Origin: Chloroflexota bacterium
GTDB lineage: Bacteria; Chloroflexota; UBA6077
DNA length: 9,354 nt
Direction of reading: 5' to 3'
NCBI GenBank assembly: GCA_021788565.1
Contig: JAJYKO010000145.1
Span: 1-9,354, forward strand
Shown here: one piece after another, positions 1 through 6,479 of the stretch
How positions within the stretch are numbered: the stretch's first letter is position 1
Layout: each line of letters begins with the position of its first letter
Notes under the pieces: generated by a model
Seen by the model: only the letters and a program-made list of their open reading frames with translations
Told to the model about the DNA's origin: nothing
The model's database searches: none
Translations under genes and position numbers: made by a program

Positions 1-422
1 CAGCGCCAGGCGGGTCCCTTTCGTGGCGTCCTCCCTGGGAAAGGAAACGAGAAGGCGGCTTCCGCATCATCCAGTCATCACTCGAGGACTGACGGGAACG
101 GCCGCAAAGGCGATACCAGCGAAACGCTCTACCTAAACTAGCCGTTAAACTAATTGTCAGATGGTTTCAGACTGCACCCCGCGGTTCGGTTTCTACATTG
201 TCAGGCGCCGATCCTCCTATGGTGCTACAGTCGTGTAATTGCTAGTCAGCGCATATATGGGCTTTATCACGGACTGCCCCTATTCTCTGCGGACCCTATG
301 CGTCGCTCCCCACGCGAGTGATCCACCTCGGGTGAAATAGAGATGAAAGAGCAGCGCGTCGGTACCGATGAAGCTGATCACGCGGCGTCCGCCGCGGCGT
401 AGACATAGAGAGGACACTTACG
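1..422. other. Left flank without a supportable gene
   Basis: Nothing here reads as a convincing gene. One plus-strand frame is open from the window edge to a TAG at 139-141 and could be the Ser/His-rich tail of a gene that starts outside the window, but it shows no recognisable motif. One minus-strand frame is also open from about 166 to the edge, without a good start signal. The octamer ATTGTCAG occurs twice (153-160 and 197-204), each copy containing TTGTCA, but neither has a convincing -10 at normal spacing. The stretch from 142 to 407 may hold the promoter of the zinc-ribbon gene; I cannot place it. Confidence 0.5.
381..396. repeat. GC-rich perfect dyad upstream of the zinc-ribbon gene
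   Basis: CGCGGCG and CGCCGCG are exact reverse complements separated by two bases. The dyad ends 11 nt before the Shine-Dalgarno of the next gene (408-414). It could be an operator half-site pair or a small RNA hairpin, with the central pairs opened to give a loop. It may also be a chance product of GC-rich sequence. Confidence 0.35.
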
Positions 423-725
423 ATGGAGTCGCAGAACAGGATTCTCACCCCTCACGAACCGAGCAGACAACTCGAGTTCACGCTGGCTTCCAATCGGTCT
501 ACTCTTGGGACGAGCTCCACCGACCAGGAAGGTGGCGCGGAGCATCGGACCTGCCGCACGGGCCACGACTTCGAGCCAGGAACTCATCAAGATAGGGCGG
601 CAATTTCAGCCGCGTGTGCGCGGTGTGGAAAGGCGATGCGCATCCCATCCCAGGCCGCGGCGCGCAGGCCCGTCTTGTGTGAGGAATGCTACCTGGCCTA
701 TCAGCGCGGTGGAGGCGCGATATAG
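423..725 (+). CDS. Small CxxC/CxxC zinc-ribbon protein
   Basis: This predicted 100-residue soluble protein has no signal peptide or membrane segment. The N-terminal 60 residues are polar and look disordered. The C-terminal third carries C65-x2-C68 and C86-x2-C89, 17 residues apart, with Gly-Lys after the first pair and Arg-Pro-Val-Leu before the second. That layout matches the small treble-clef or zinc-ribbon domains found in many bacterial hypothetical proteins, where the four cysteines bind one zinc ion. The start is supported by GAGAGGA at 408-414, 8 nt before the ATG. The MFS gene follows 149 nt downstream on the same strand, beyond a strong hairpin, so co-transcription is uncertain. Function is unknown; nucleic-acid or protein binding is the usual guess for such domains. 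Overlapping frames on both strands are longer but lack any family signature. Confidence 0.6.
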   Translation: MESQNRILTPHEPSRQLEFTLASNRSTLGTSSTDQEGGAEHRTCRTGHDFEPGTHQDRAAISAACARCGKAMRIPSQAAARRPVLCEECYLAYQRGGGAI

Positions 726-810
726 AATTCGGTTGGGGGTTGGCCCGGAAAAGTCGAACCGAGTCGAGCCGAAGTGTAGTATAGTTTTCCTGGTCAACAT
801 TCTCGACTGT

Positions 811-844
811 GCCGCCGGCTGGGAAAGGGCCCCCAGCCGGCGGC
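811..844 (+). terminator. 13-bp perfect hairpin between zinc-ribbon and MFS genes
   Basis: Arms at 811-823 and 832-844 are exact reverse complements, GC-rich, with an 8-nt loop. The hairpin sits 86 nt after the zinc-ribbon stop and 30 nt before the MFS start. No T-run follows on either strand, so it is not a classical intrinsic terminator. It may end transcription weakly, protect mRNA ends, or act in the leader of the MFS transcript. A weak -10-like TAGTAT lies at 777-782, which would place the hairpin inside an MFS leader if it is used. Confidence 0.5.
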
Positions 845-874
845 ATAATCAACCCGAACAGTGGAACAAGCGCG

Positions 875-2080
875 ATGCCCGAACAGGACCGTTTCTGGAC
901 CAGGGACTTTCTCCTGGTCGATCTGACCAGCTTCCTGGTCTTCGGCAGCTTTTACTACCTCCTGTCCACCCTTCAGTACTACGTACTCAAGCTGGGCGGC
1001 TCTGTAGCCTCGGTGGGGCTCATTATGGGGCTCTTCACCCTGGTAGCTGTGGCCCTTCGCCCGATTGTGGGGCAACTTCTGGATTCCCATGGCCGCCGGC
1101 TCCTGCTGCTGGCGGGCATAATCGTCATCCTGGTCTCCTTTGTGATTTACCCGTTTGTCCAGGCCCTCTGGTGGGTTCTCCTGGTCCGCGTGCTTCACGG
1201 GATCGGTTGGGCTGTGGTGCCGGTGGCGGCCAGCACACTGGTGGCAGACGTGGTGCCGGCCAAGCGTCGGGGCGAAGCCCTGGGCTACTACTCGAATTTC
1301 ATGGACGTCGCCATGGCGGCCGGGCCCTTCGTCGGCGTTCTGCTGCTGCAGTACGGGGGGTTCCAGGCTGTCTTCCTGGGCGCTGCTGTGACGCTCCTTC
1401 CCGCCCTCGCCACCGTGGGAGCGGTGCGTGAACACTACCAGCCGGTTCCGGACCGGCCGAAGAGCCCGCTAGTGAGCAGGCCATCCCTCCTGCCGGGTCT
1501 CGTCATGATGACCGCTAGCATCGGCTACGGGTGCGTAGTGAGCTTCCTTCCTACGCTCGTGTTGCACAGGGGTATCACGGGGCAGCTCCTCGGCATATCG
1601 GACTATGCGTTCTACTACCTCATCTACGCGGTGACGCTTCTCGCGACCAGGGGACCCTGGGGACGCCTCTCCGACCGGCACGGGCGCAAGGCCGCCATCA
1701 TCCCCGGGATGCTCCTGCTGGCGGCCGGAACCTTCCTGCTCGCCTTCACCAGGTCTTTCCCGCTCCTTCTCCTGGTTGGTATCGTTTACGCGGCGGGCTT
1801 CGGGTCCGCCCAGCCGGCCATCCTGGCCTGGACCGTCGACCGCGCGGGCCACACCGGCCGCGGCGCGGCGGTGTCCACTTTTTTCATGGCCTTCGACGGC
1901 GGCCTGGGCCTGGGCGCCCTGATCATGGGAATGGTCATTCAGGATTTCTCGTACCAGGTTACCTTTCTGGCTGTCACGGTCATTACCTTTGCCGGCTTCC
2001 TTCTGTACATATACAGCCTTTATCACGGCGAGGGATCCGGTGCGGCGGGCAGGGTGCAAAGCACACTGCCCTCCAGGTAG
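875..2080 (+). CDS. Major facilitator superfamily transporter, probable exporter
   Basis: This predicted 401-residue inner-membrane protein has the hydrophobic pattern of a 12-helix MFS carrier. MFS motif A appears in both halves: GQLLDSHGRR at residues 66-75 (loop 2-3) and GRLSDRHGRK at 263-272 (loop 8-9). A motif-C-like segment (AGPFVGVLL, about 149-157) in helix 5 is typical of proton-driven exporters of the DHA1 type. The central loop (about 184-205) is basic and Pro-rich, as expected between the two six-helix bundles. I chose the ATG at 875 because the protein then begins MPEQDRFWTRDF just before helix 1. An in-frame ATG at 809 would add 22 residues encoded by the hairpin at 811-844, which is unlikely. 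The ribosome-binding site is weak. Substrate cannot be told from sequence; drug, metabolite or metallophore export are all possible. Confidence 0.88.
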   Translation: MPEQDRFWTRDFLLVDLTSFLVFGSFYYLLSTLQYYVLKLGGSVASVGLIMGLFTLVAVALRPIVGQLLDSHGRRLLLLAGIIVILVSFVIYPFVQALWWVLLVRVLHGIGWAVVPVAASTLVADVVPAKRRGEALGYYSNFMDVAMAAGPFVGVLLLQYGGFQAVFLGAAVTLLPALATVGAVREHYQPVPDRPKSPLVSRPSLLPGLVMMTASIGYGCVVSFLPTLVLHRGITGQLLGISDYAFYYLIYAVTLLATRGPWGRLSDRHGRKAAIIPGMLLLAAGTFLLAFTRSFPLLLLVGIVYAAGFGSAQPAILAWTVDRAGHTGRGAAVSTFFMAFDGGLGLGALIMGMVIQDFSYQVTFLAVTVITFAGFLLYIYSLYHGEGSGAAGRVQSTLPSR

Positions 2081-2118
2081 TTATATCGTGAGTGGGTAAT
2101 AGTTGCCGCTCTGGTATT

Positions 2119-2125
2119 GAAGGAG
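2119..2125 (+). promoter_or_regulatory. Strong Shine-Dalgarno ahead of the GH18 gene
   Basis: GAAGGAG stands 8 nt before an ATG at 2134 and 10 nt before a GTG at 2136. The ATG opens a 20-codon frame that ends at TAG 2194-2196. The GTG is in frame with the GH18 protein. The site therefore points either to a long GH18 form or to a leader peptide whose stop lies 2 nt before the in-frame ATG at 2199. Confidence 0.45.
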
Positions 2126-2243
2126 CGCGCAGCATGTGGTACACCTGTACACGCCCCACGACGCTTTGGCCGGCCAGGGCTCCTTTGCCCGATTAGGGAT
2201 GTCGATGGAGAGGCGCTGGGCGGCTCCGCGAGAGGTTGCTCGC

Positions 2244-3545
2244 ATGTCCCGTCACCTGTCGGCGCTTTGGCCACTATCTTTCGTCGTCATGTTGCTGCTA
2301 GCCATCGCGCTCGTCGGCCCGAGGATGCTCGGGATACTGGGACCACCGAAGGTCGTGGCCGGGCCAACACCTGCTGCGGCTACCGTGCCGGGCTCACCCG
2401 GTGCGGGACCACCGCAAGCTGCCGCGACGTCGGGCAAGCTGGCGCAGCGGATCGTCCTCGGCTACTACGTTCCCTACGACCCAACTTCGTGGGCATCGTT
2501 CCAGGCTGAGGCCGCCGACCTCGACTACGTCGACGCTCAATGGGTGACTGCCGATGCCTGCGGCAACATCGGCAGCCGGGACGATCGCACGCTGATCGCC
2601 TACGCGAATGAGCATGGCGTGAAAGTTCTTCCCTCTCTTCTCGCATCTTCCGGCTGGGTCAACCACCGTCTGCTCACCGATCCATCCACCACCGACCACT
2701 TCCTGAACGAGATAGTGAGCTACGTGTCTGAGATGGGATATCCTGGGTTCGACCTGGACATGGAGGGTATCGACGCGGGAGACAGGGACGCCTACTCGAA
2801 CTTCGTCGCCGCGTTGGCCGACGCCCTCCACGCGCATGACAAGATGTTGACGCTGGCAATCCCAGCCAAGACCTCCGACGTGCGCACGGGTTGGGGTGGC
2901 CCGTACGACTACCGGGCGCTCGGCGCTCATGCCGACCTTGTCCTGCTGATGACATACGATTACAGCTGGGCGTCGGGTCCTCCTGGATCCATTGCTCCTC
3001 AAGAGTGGGTCGGCAAGGTCGCGAAGTACGCGGTGAGCCAGATACCTCCACAGAAGGTCCTTATCGGGCTCGCCTTCTACGGCTACGATTGGAACACGAC
3101 GGTCGGGGGCAAGGCCAGGGCCCTCATCTACTCTCAGGCCGCCGCCCTGGCCCAACAGTATGGCACCAGAATCGTAACCGATCGGGCCAGCCGCTCTGGC
3201 AGATTCAGCTACGTGGCCAGGGCCGGCGATACCGTGCCTCCCCCTCCTTCGCTTCAGCCCCTCCACCACGACATCGTGGTTCGAACCCCCGACCAGTGTC
3301 CGGTCCCTTCGCCGTCCGCGACTCCGCGAGCGACGGGAACCCCCGGACCGGCTCCGAGTCCGCATCCGACGCTGGCACCAGCCCCGCTACAGGAGCACGT
3401 GGTTTGGCTGGAAGACGCCACAAGCGTGGAAGCTCGTCTGCAAATCGCTCTTCAGAACGACGTTCGTGGCGTTGGCGCATGGCGTCTCGGACAGGAGGAT
3501 CCAGGGGTCTGGCCGCAACTGCGCACCTATCAGTCGGGGAAGTAG
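2244..3545 (+). CDS. Exported GH18-family glycoside hydrolase (spore-germination/YaaH type)
   Basis: With this start the protein has 433 residues. Residues 8-25 form a signal peptide or membrane anchor, and 34-65 are a Pro/Ala-rich spacer. A TIM barrel of glycoside hydrolase family 18 runs from about 69 to 428. Seen directly: the beta-4 motif GFDLDMEGI with catalytic E174 and D172/D170, the substrate-cleft motif YDYSW (238-242), FYGYDW (278-283), and the beta-8 signature GAWRLGQEDP (411-420). The first Asp of the usual DxxDxDxE is Pro167. A roughly 50-residue Pro/Ser/Thr-rich segment (about 331-383) interrupts the barrel before HVVWLEDA. Related proteins cleave beta-1,4 bonds in chitin or peptidoglycan; activity here is inferred. 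No LysM or SLH domain is seen. AGAGG at 2231-2235, 8 nt before the ATG, supports 2244; alternative in-frame starts are 2136 (GTG), 2199 and 2205. Confidence 0.85.
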   Translation: MSRHLSALWPLSFVVMLLLAIALVGPRMLGILGPPKVVAGPTPAAATVPGSPGAGPPQAAATSGKLAQRIVLGYYVPYDPTSWASFQAEAADLDYVDAQWVTADACGNIGSRDDRTLIAYANEHGVKVLPSLLASSGWVNHRLLTDPSTTDHFLNEIVSYVSEMGYPGFDLDMEGIDAGDRDAYSNFVAALADALHAHDKMLTLAIPAKTSDVRTGWGGPYDYRALGAHADLVLLMTYDYSWASGPPGSIAPQEWVGKVAKYAVSQIPPQKVLIGLAFYGYDWNTTVGGKARALIYSQAAALAQQYGTRIVTDRASRSGRFSYVARAGDTVPPPPSLQPLHHDIVVRTPDQCPVPSPSATPRATGTPGPAPSPHPTLAPAPLQEHVVWLEDATSVEARLQIALQNDVRGVGAWRLGQEDPGVWPQLRTYQSGK

Positions 3546-3593
3546 CGCAAGCCCAAAAACTCGTGCCAAAACTCAATATATGTTAAATGGGTT

Positions 3594-3626
3594 CTTGACA
3601 CTGTCTTAACACTCTCATGCTACCAT
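3594..3626 (+). promoter_or_regulatory. Promoter and tandem repeats upstream of the G1 peptidase
   Basis: A consensus -35 TTGACA lies at 3595-3600. The best -10 is the extended TGC-TACCAT at 3618-3626, though it leaves a long 20-bp spacer; at 17 bp the hexamer is poor (TGCTAC). Two near-identical 9-mers, CTTGACACT (3594-3602) and CTTAACACT (3605-3613), repeat with an 11-bp period. A weaker TTAAAT lies 12 bp further upstream. TTnACA repeats of 11-bp period are the binding pattern of PhoB/PhoP-family response regulators. A non-ideal spacer is consistent with an activator-dependent promoter. The regulator assignment is inference. Confidence 0.5.
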
Positions 3627-3636
3627 CCTAACTGCG

Positions 3637-3668
3637 ATCCCGGAGAGGTGATGCACCTACGACGGGAT
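3637..3668 (+). promoter_or_regulatory. Nested hairpin in the G1 peptidase 5' leader
   Basis: ATCCCG (3637-3642) pairs with CGGGAT (3663-3668), and inside it AGGTG (3646-3650) pairs with CACCT (3654-3658) around an ATG loop. If the promoter above is used, transcription starts near 3633, so this would be the very 5' end of the mRNA. A stabilising 5' stem-loop is the simplest reading. I could not match it to a riboswitch class. The Shine-Dalgarno AAGGAAGG (3684-3691) is left free. Confidence 0.4.
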
Positions 3669-3697
3669 GGCAGAGAGTTAACCAAGGAAGGCTAAAC

Positions 3698-5083
3698 ATG
3701 AGAGCACGAATAATTGTCCCGATTGTGCTTTTTCTTGCTCTTGCCGTGATCGGCTACTCGGTCACCTCGGGCATTTCCGTTGTCCCAGCGATCAGCGGCC
3801 TAAGCTCCGGATTTGCGTCCGGTGGTTCCAAGCCGGCTGCGGCAGCAACTAGCACTACGGGCCACACTACGGGGTCCAAGTCCACCAGCTCTTTGGCGGC
3901 CACCGCGAGCGATCCAACCACTGCCGCAATCCAGGCGGTCATCCAGAAGGCCGACCAGGAGCAGCAGAACGCTTTCAACAGCAACAACCCGACGATGATG
4001 GAGGACACCGCTACAAGCTCCTACTACAACCAGTTGGTCCAGATCAACAGCCAGATGGCCAACAGCGGAGTCTCCTCCATTAAGCTAGTCAAGATCCAGT
4101 GGGGGGCGGTAAAGCTCACCAACTCCACAACTGCTCAGGCAACGAACTACGAGACGTGGCAGACCGTCTACAGCAATGGCGCGACCGATCAGAGCCGGAA
4201 TCAGAACGTCTACACCCTGGTTCTGCAGCAGGGGGCCTGGAAGATCCAATCCGATAACCATCCTGGCGCTACGCCCAGCGTCCCTGGTGGATCGCAAACG
4301 ACTACCCCTCCGGGGTTGGTTCCACCGAGCGCGCCTACGGTACCCAGCGTTCCGGGCGGGCAGAGTAACGTCTCGAGCAACTGGTCCGGGTACGCGGCGA
4401 CCACCGGTACCTTCACCGGAGTAACCGGCACCTGGACGGTACCTCAGACGCAGAGCAGCGGGAATCTGGCCGCGGGTGCGACCTGGGTCGGGATCGGTGG
4501 CGTGACGAGCCGCGATCTCATCCAGGCAGGTACTCAGCAGACGACCACCCCTTCCGGCGCAGTGCAGTACGAGGCGTGGGTAGAAACCCTCCCGCGGGCC
4601 TCTCAGCCGGTGCCGTTTACCGTGAACCCGGGCGACTCGGTCACGGTCACGATCAACAACCAGGGCGGAAATCAGTGGAAGATCAACTTCGTGAATCACA
4701 CCACTGGGGAAACCTATCAGACGACAATGCAGTACGCGTCCTCCCAGTCCTCGGCGGAGTGGATCGAAGAGGCTCCGAGCGTGGGCCAGAGAATCCTGCC
4801 GATTGCCAACTTCGGAACGCTGCAGTTCAGCAGCGGTACCGCCGTCGAGAACGGGAAGACCGTCACTATCGCGCAGTCCGGTGCGCAGCCGATTACCATG
4901 GCCAGCTCCAGGGGCGGGGCCGTTGTAACCCCGACTGCCCTAACCTCTAATGGTCAGGGCTTCAGCGTCAGCGAGTCCGCGGCGACGACGCCTCAACTGG
5001 GCTCCGGTTTCGGCGGTGGCTTTAGCGGCGGGTTTGGCAGCGGCTCCGGTCGTGGCTACGGCCGCGGCGGGAACGGCTTCTAG
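3698..5083 (+). CDS. Secreted glutamic endopeptidase, peptidase family G1 (eqolisin), with NTF2-like domain
   Basis: This 461-residue exported protein begins with a signal peptide or anchor (1-30), then an Ala/Ser/Thr-rich linker (40-72). Residues 73-190 look like an NTF2/SnoaL-like alpha+beta domain. A Pro/Gly linker (193-222) leads to a G1 peptidase domain (about 223-425). Aligned from memory with scytalidoglutamic peptidase: NWSGY at 228-232, WVGIGG with W263 (=W39), catalytic Q276 in LIQAG (=Q53), E296 in AWVETLP (=E69), and catalytic E358 in AEWIEEA (=E136). The Gln/Glu dyad is thus intact. Asp43 of the fungal WVGIDG is Gly267. The tail (434-461) is almost only Gly, Ser, Phe, Arg and Tyr. 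Fungal members cleave proteins at acidic pH; activity here is inferred. The NTF2-like part may serve as pro-region or binding module. The ATG has a strong Shine-Dalgarno 6 nt upstream. Confidence 0.85.
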   Translation: MRARIIVPIVLFLALAVIGYSVTSGISVVPAISGLSSGFASGGSKPAAAATSTTGHTTGSKSTSSLAATASDPTTAAIQAVIQKADQEQQNAFNSNNPTMMEDTATSSYYNQLVQINSQMANSGVSSIKLVKIQWGAVKLTNSTTAQATNYETWQTVYSNGATDQSRNQNVYTLVLQQGAWKIQSDNHPGATPSVPGGSQTTTPPGLVPPSAPTVPSVPGGQSNVSSNWSGYAATTGTFTGVTGTWTVPQTQSSGNLAAGATWVGIGGVTSRDLIQAGTQQTTTPSGAVQYEAWVETLPRASQPVPFTVNPGDSVTVTINNQGGNQWKINFVNHTTGETYQTTMQYASSQSSAEWIEEAPSVGQRILPIANFGTLQFSSGTAVENGKTVTIAQSGAQPITMASSRGGAVVTPTALTSNGQGFSVSESAATTPQLGSGFGGGFSGGFGSGSGRGYGRGGNGF

Positions 5084-5122
5084 CCGTATAAGAGCAGAAT
5101 AGCCGTCAGTATCGGCCCAAGC

Positions 5123-5154
5123 ACGAGGGTCCCGGCAGTCGCCGGGACCCTCGT
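5123..5154. terminator. Bidirectional hairpin terminator between convergent genes
   Basis: Arms 5123-5136 and 5141-5154 are perfect 14-bp reverse complements with a 4-nt loop (AGTC). The hairpin lies 39 nt past the peptidase stop and 27 nt past the stop of the convergent reductase gene. No real T-run follows on either strand, but the position between convergent stops and the stem stability make a shared terminator the best reading. Confidence 0.75.
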
Positions 5155-5181
5155 TCATCGTGAACTATATGCTCAATTCAC

Positions 5182-6183
5182 TCAGCCGGCGCGATGGCTG
5201 GAATGGCCGGGTTCGACTCGGGCAGTGGGGTCCATGTAGCTCTTGGCGTTATTGACGGCGACGGCGGCTTCTCCGGCCCCAACCGATATCAACTTCAGGT
5301 GGCCAGGGTGCACCACTATATCGCCCGCTGCAAAGATGCCAGGGATGTTGGTCGCCATGTGCGCGTTCACGGCGATACTGTTCTTAACTATCTCCAGCCC
5401 CCAGTTCTTGATCGGACCCAGGTTCGCCACGAAGCCGATATTCATAAGGAGGTCGTCAATGTTGTACTCCTCTTCCTTGCCTGTTCGGTTCTCGAAGATG
5501 GTCACGCCGTCCACGTGCTCCTCGCCGTGGATCGTCTTAAGCTCGTAAAACAGCTTGACGTCCGTGGACGATCCCTTCAACTCTTCGACGCTCCGCTCGT
5601 GGGCCTGGAACTGATCGAATTTGTGGATCAGCATAACCTGCTTCGCTACAGACTGGAGGTTGAGCGCCCAGTCGACGGCTGAGTCGCCTCCTCCGACGAT
5701 GAGTACCCTCTTGTCCCTGAAGTCGTTGAGGTTGCGCACGAAGTAGTGCACTCCCCGTCCTTCCAACTCATCGATCTTTGGAACGTCGAGCTTCCTGGGT
5801 ACGAAGGCGCCTATGCCTGCCGCGATCACGATAGTCTTGCTTAGGTGGAGGTTTCCCACTTCGCTGACCAGTCTAAAGACGCCGTCCTCGCCTTTCGTAA
5901 GCGAAACGATCCTTTCGTTTACATGGACCGCCGGGTTGTGCTGTAACGCCTGGTCCGTCAGGTTGCGAATGAGGTCCTTGGCCAGCACTTTCTTGAAGCC
6001 GGGCACGTCGTAGATGTACTTGTCGGGATAGAGGGCCATGAGTTGGCCGCCCACCTGGGGCAAGGAGTCCACAATCTTTGCCTTCATGCCCCGCATCGAC
6101 GTGTAGTAGAGACCATACAGACCCACAGGTCCGGCGCCAATTACGGTGGTGTCGTAGATTTCAGCTTCGCTCTTCGGCGTCAT
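5182..6183 (-). CDS. Ferredoxin/flavodoxin--NADP+ reductase, thioredoxin-reductase-like (type II FNR)
   Basis: This 333-residue cytosolic flavoenzyme moves electrons between NADPH and ferredoxin or flavodoxin. It has two dinucleotide-binding folds: FAD site GAGPVG (16-21) with VGGQL (44-48), and NADPH site GGGDSA (164-169). The second FAD contact is GIFAAGD (282-288). The CxxC pair of true thioredoxin reductases is absent between them; residues 130-170 contain no cysteine at all. With the length of about 330 residues and the C-terminal extension after the second FAD motif, this fits the YumC-type FNR family rather than TrxR. The start is supported by a purine-rich GAGGAAGGAA directly before the ATG. 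The gene stands alone: it converges on the G1 peptidase and is separated from the minus-strand membrane gene upstream. A peroxiredoxin remnant is divergently placed. The physiological partner is not in the window. Confidence 0.9.
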   Translation of the reverse strand: MTPKSEAEIYDTTVIGAGPVGLYGLYYTSMRGMKAKIVDSLPQVGGQLMALYPDKYIYDVPGFKKVLAKDLIRNLTDQALQHNPAVHVNERIVSLTKGEDGVFRLVSEVGNLHLSKTIVIAAGIGAFVPRKLDVPKIDELEGRGVHYFVRNLNDFRDKRVLIVGGGDSAVDWALNLQSVAKQVMLIHKFDQFQAHERSVEELKGSSTDVKLFYELKTIHGEEHVDGVTIFENRTGKEEEYNIDDLLMNIGFVANLGPIKNWGLEIVKNSIAVNAHMATNIPGIFAAGDIVVHPGHLKLISVGAGEAAVAVNNAKSYMDPTARVEPGHSSHRAG

Positions 6184-6254
6184 TTCCTTCCTCTCGTTGC
6201 TACTGCCGCTCGCGCAGCTATCAGTCTCTGACGCACAGCAGGCTTCCGTGAACC

Positions 6255-6263
6255 ATCATATCA
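6255..6263 (-). promoter_or_regulatory. Extended -10 promoter of the reductase gene
   Basis: On the minus strand the sequence reads TGA-TATGAT: a TGn extension followed by a -10 hexamer that matches consensus at five of six positions. No good -35 is seen 16-18 bp upstream, as is common for extended -10 promoters. It would give a leader of roughly 65 nt before the ATG at 6183. Confidence 0.5.
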
Positions 6264-6479
6264 TTTTCCGGTGCTCGATCCACGATACAGGCTAGCGGGC
6301 GCAACGGGTAATGAGAATCGCAGAGCCGTTCTCCGGCGGCCCAACTACTGCCGTTGCAGATGTCTTCCACAGAGCGGGGCCGACTGCCAATATACAGCGG
6401 GTCTTCGAGCTGGGCGGTCGAACCAGGTCACACGGTTGTGCGCCCGGCCGGCGTGGAGGCGAAAAGGAGGACAGGGCCG

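Noticed and set aside
1..141. C-terminal end of an upstream gene on the plus strand
   Set aside because: The frame is open but short, Ser/His-rich and without motif; not enough to call a gene.
505..1431. Long plus-strand open frame (308 codons) overlapping the zinc-ribbon and MFS genes
   Set aside because: Pro/Arg/Gly-rich composition with no domain; the overlapping frames carry recognised families.
2394..3365. Long minus-strand open frame (323 codons) opposite the GH18 gene
   Set aside because: Arg/Gly-rich shadow of a GC-rich gene; no motif, while the plus strand has clear GH18 signatures.
3633..3697. Riboswitch in the G1 peptidase leader
   Set aside because: Only about 65 nt long; I could not match it to c-di-AMP, c-di-GMP, glycine or other riboswitch cores.
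4085..4699. Minus-strand open frame (204 codons) opposite the G1 peptidase
   Set aside because: Shadow frame; the plus strand encodes an intact peptidase domain.
5182..6183. Thioredoxin reductase identity for the flavoprotein
   Set aside because: The redox-active CxxC is absent, and length and motifs fit the type II ferredoxin/flavodoxin-NADP reductase instead.
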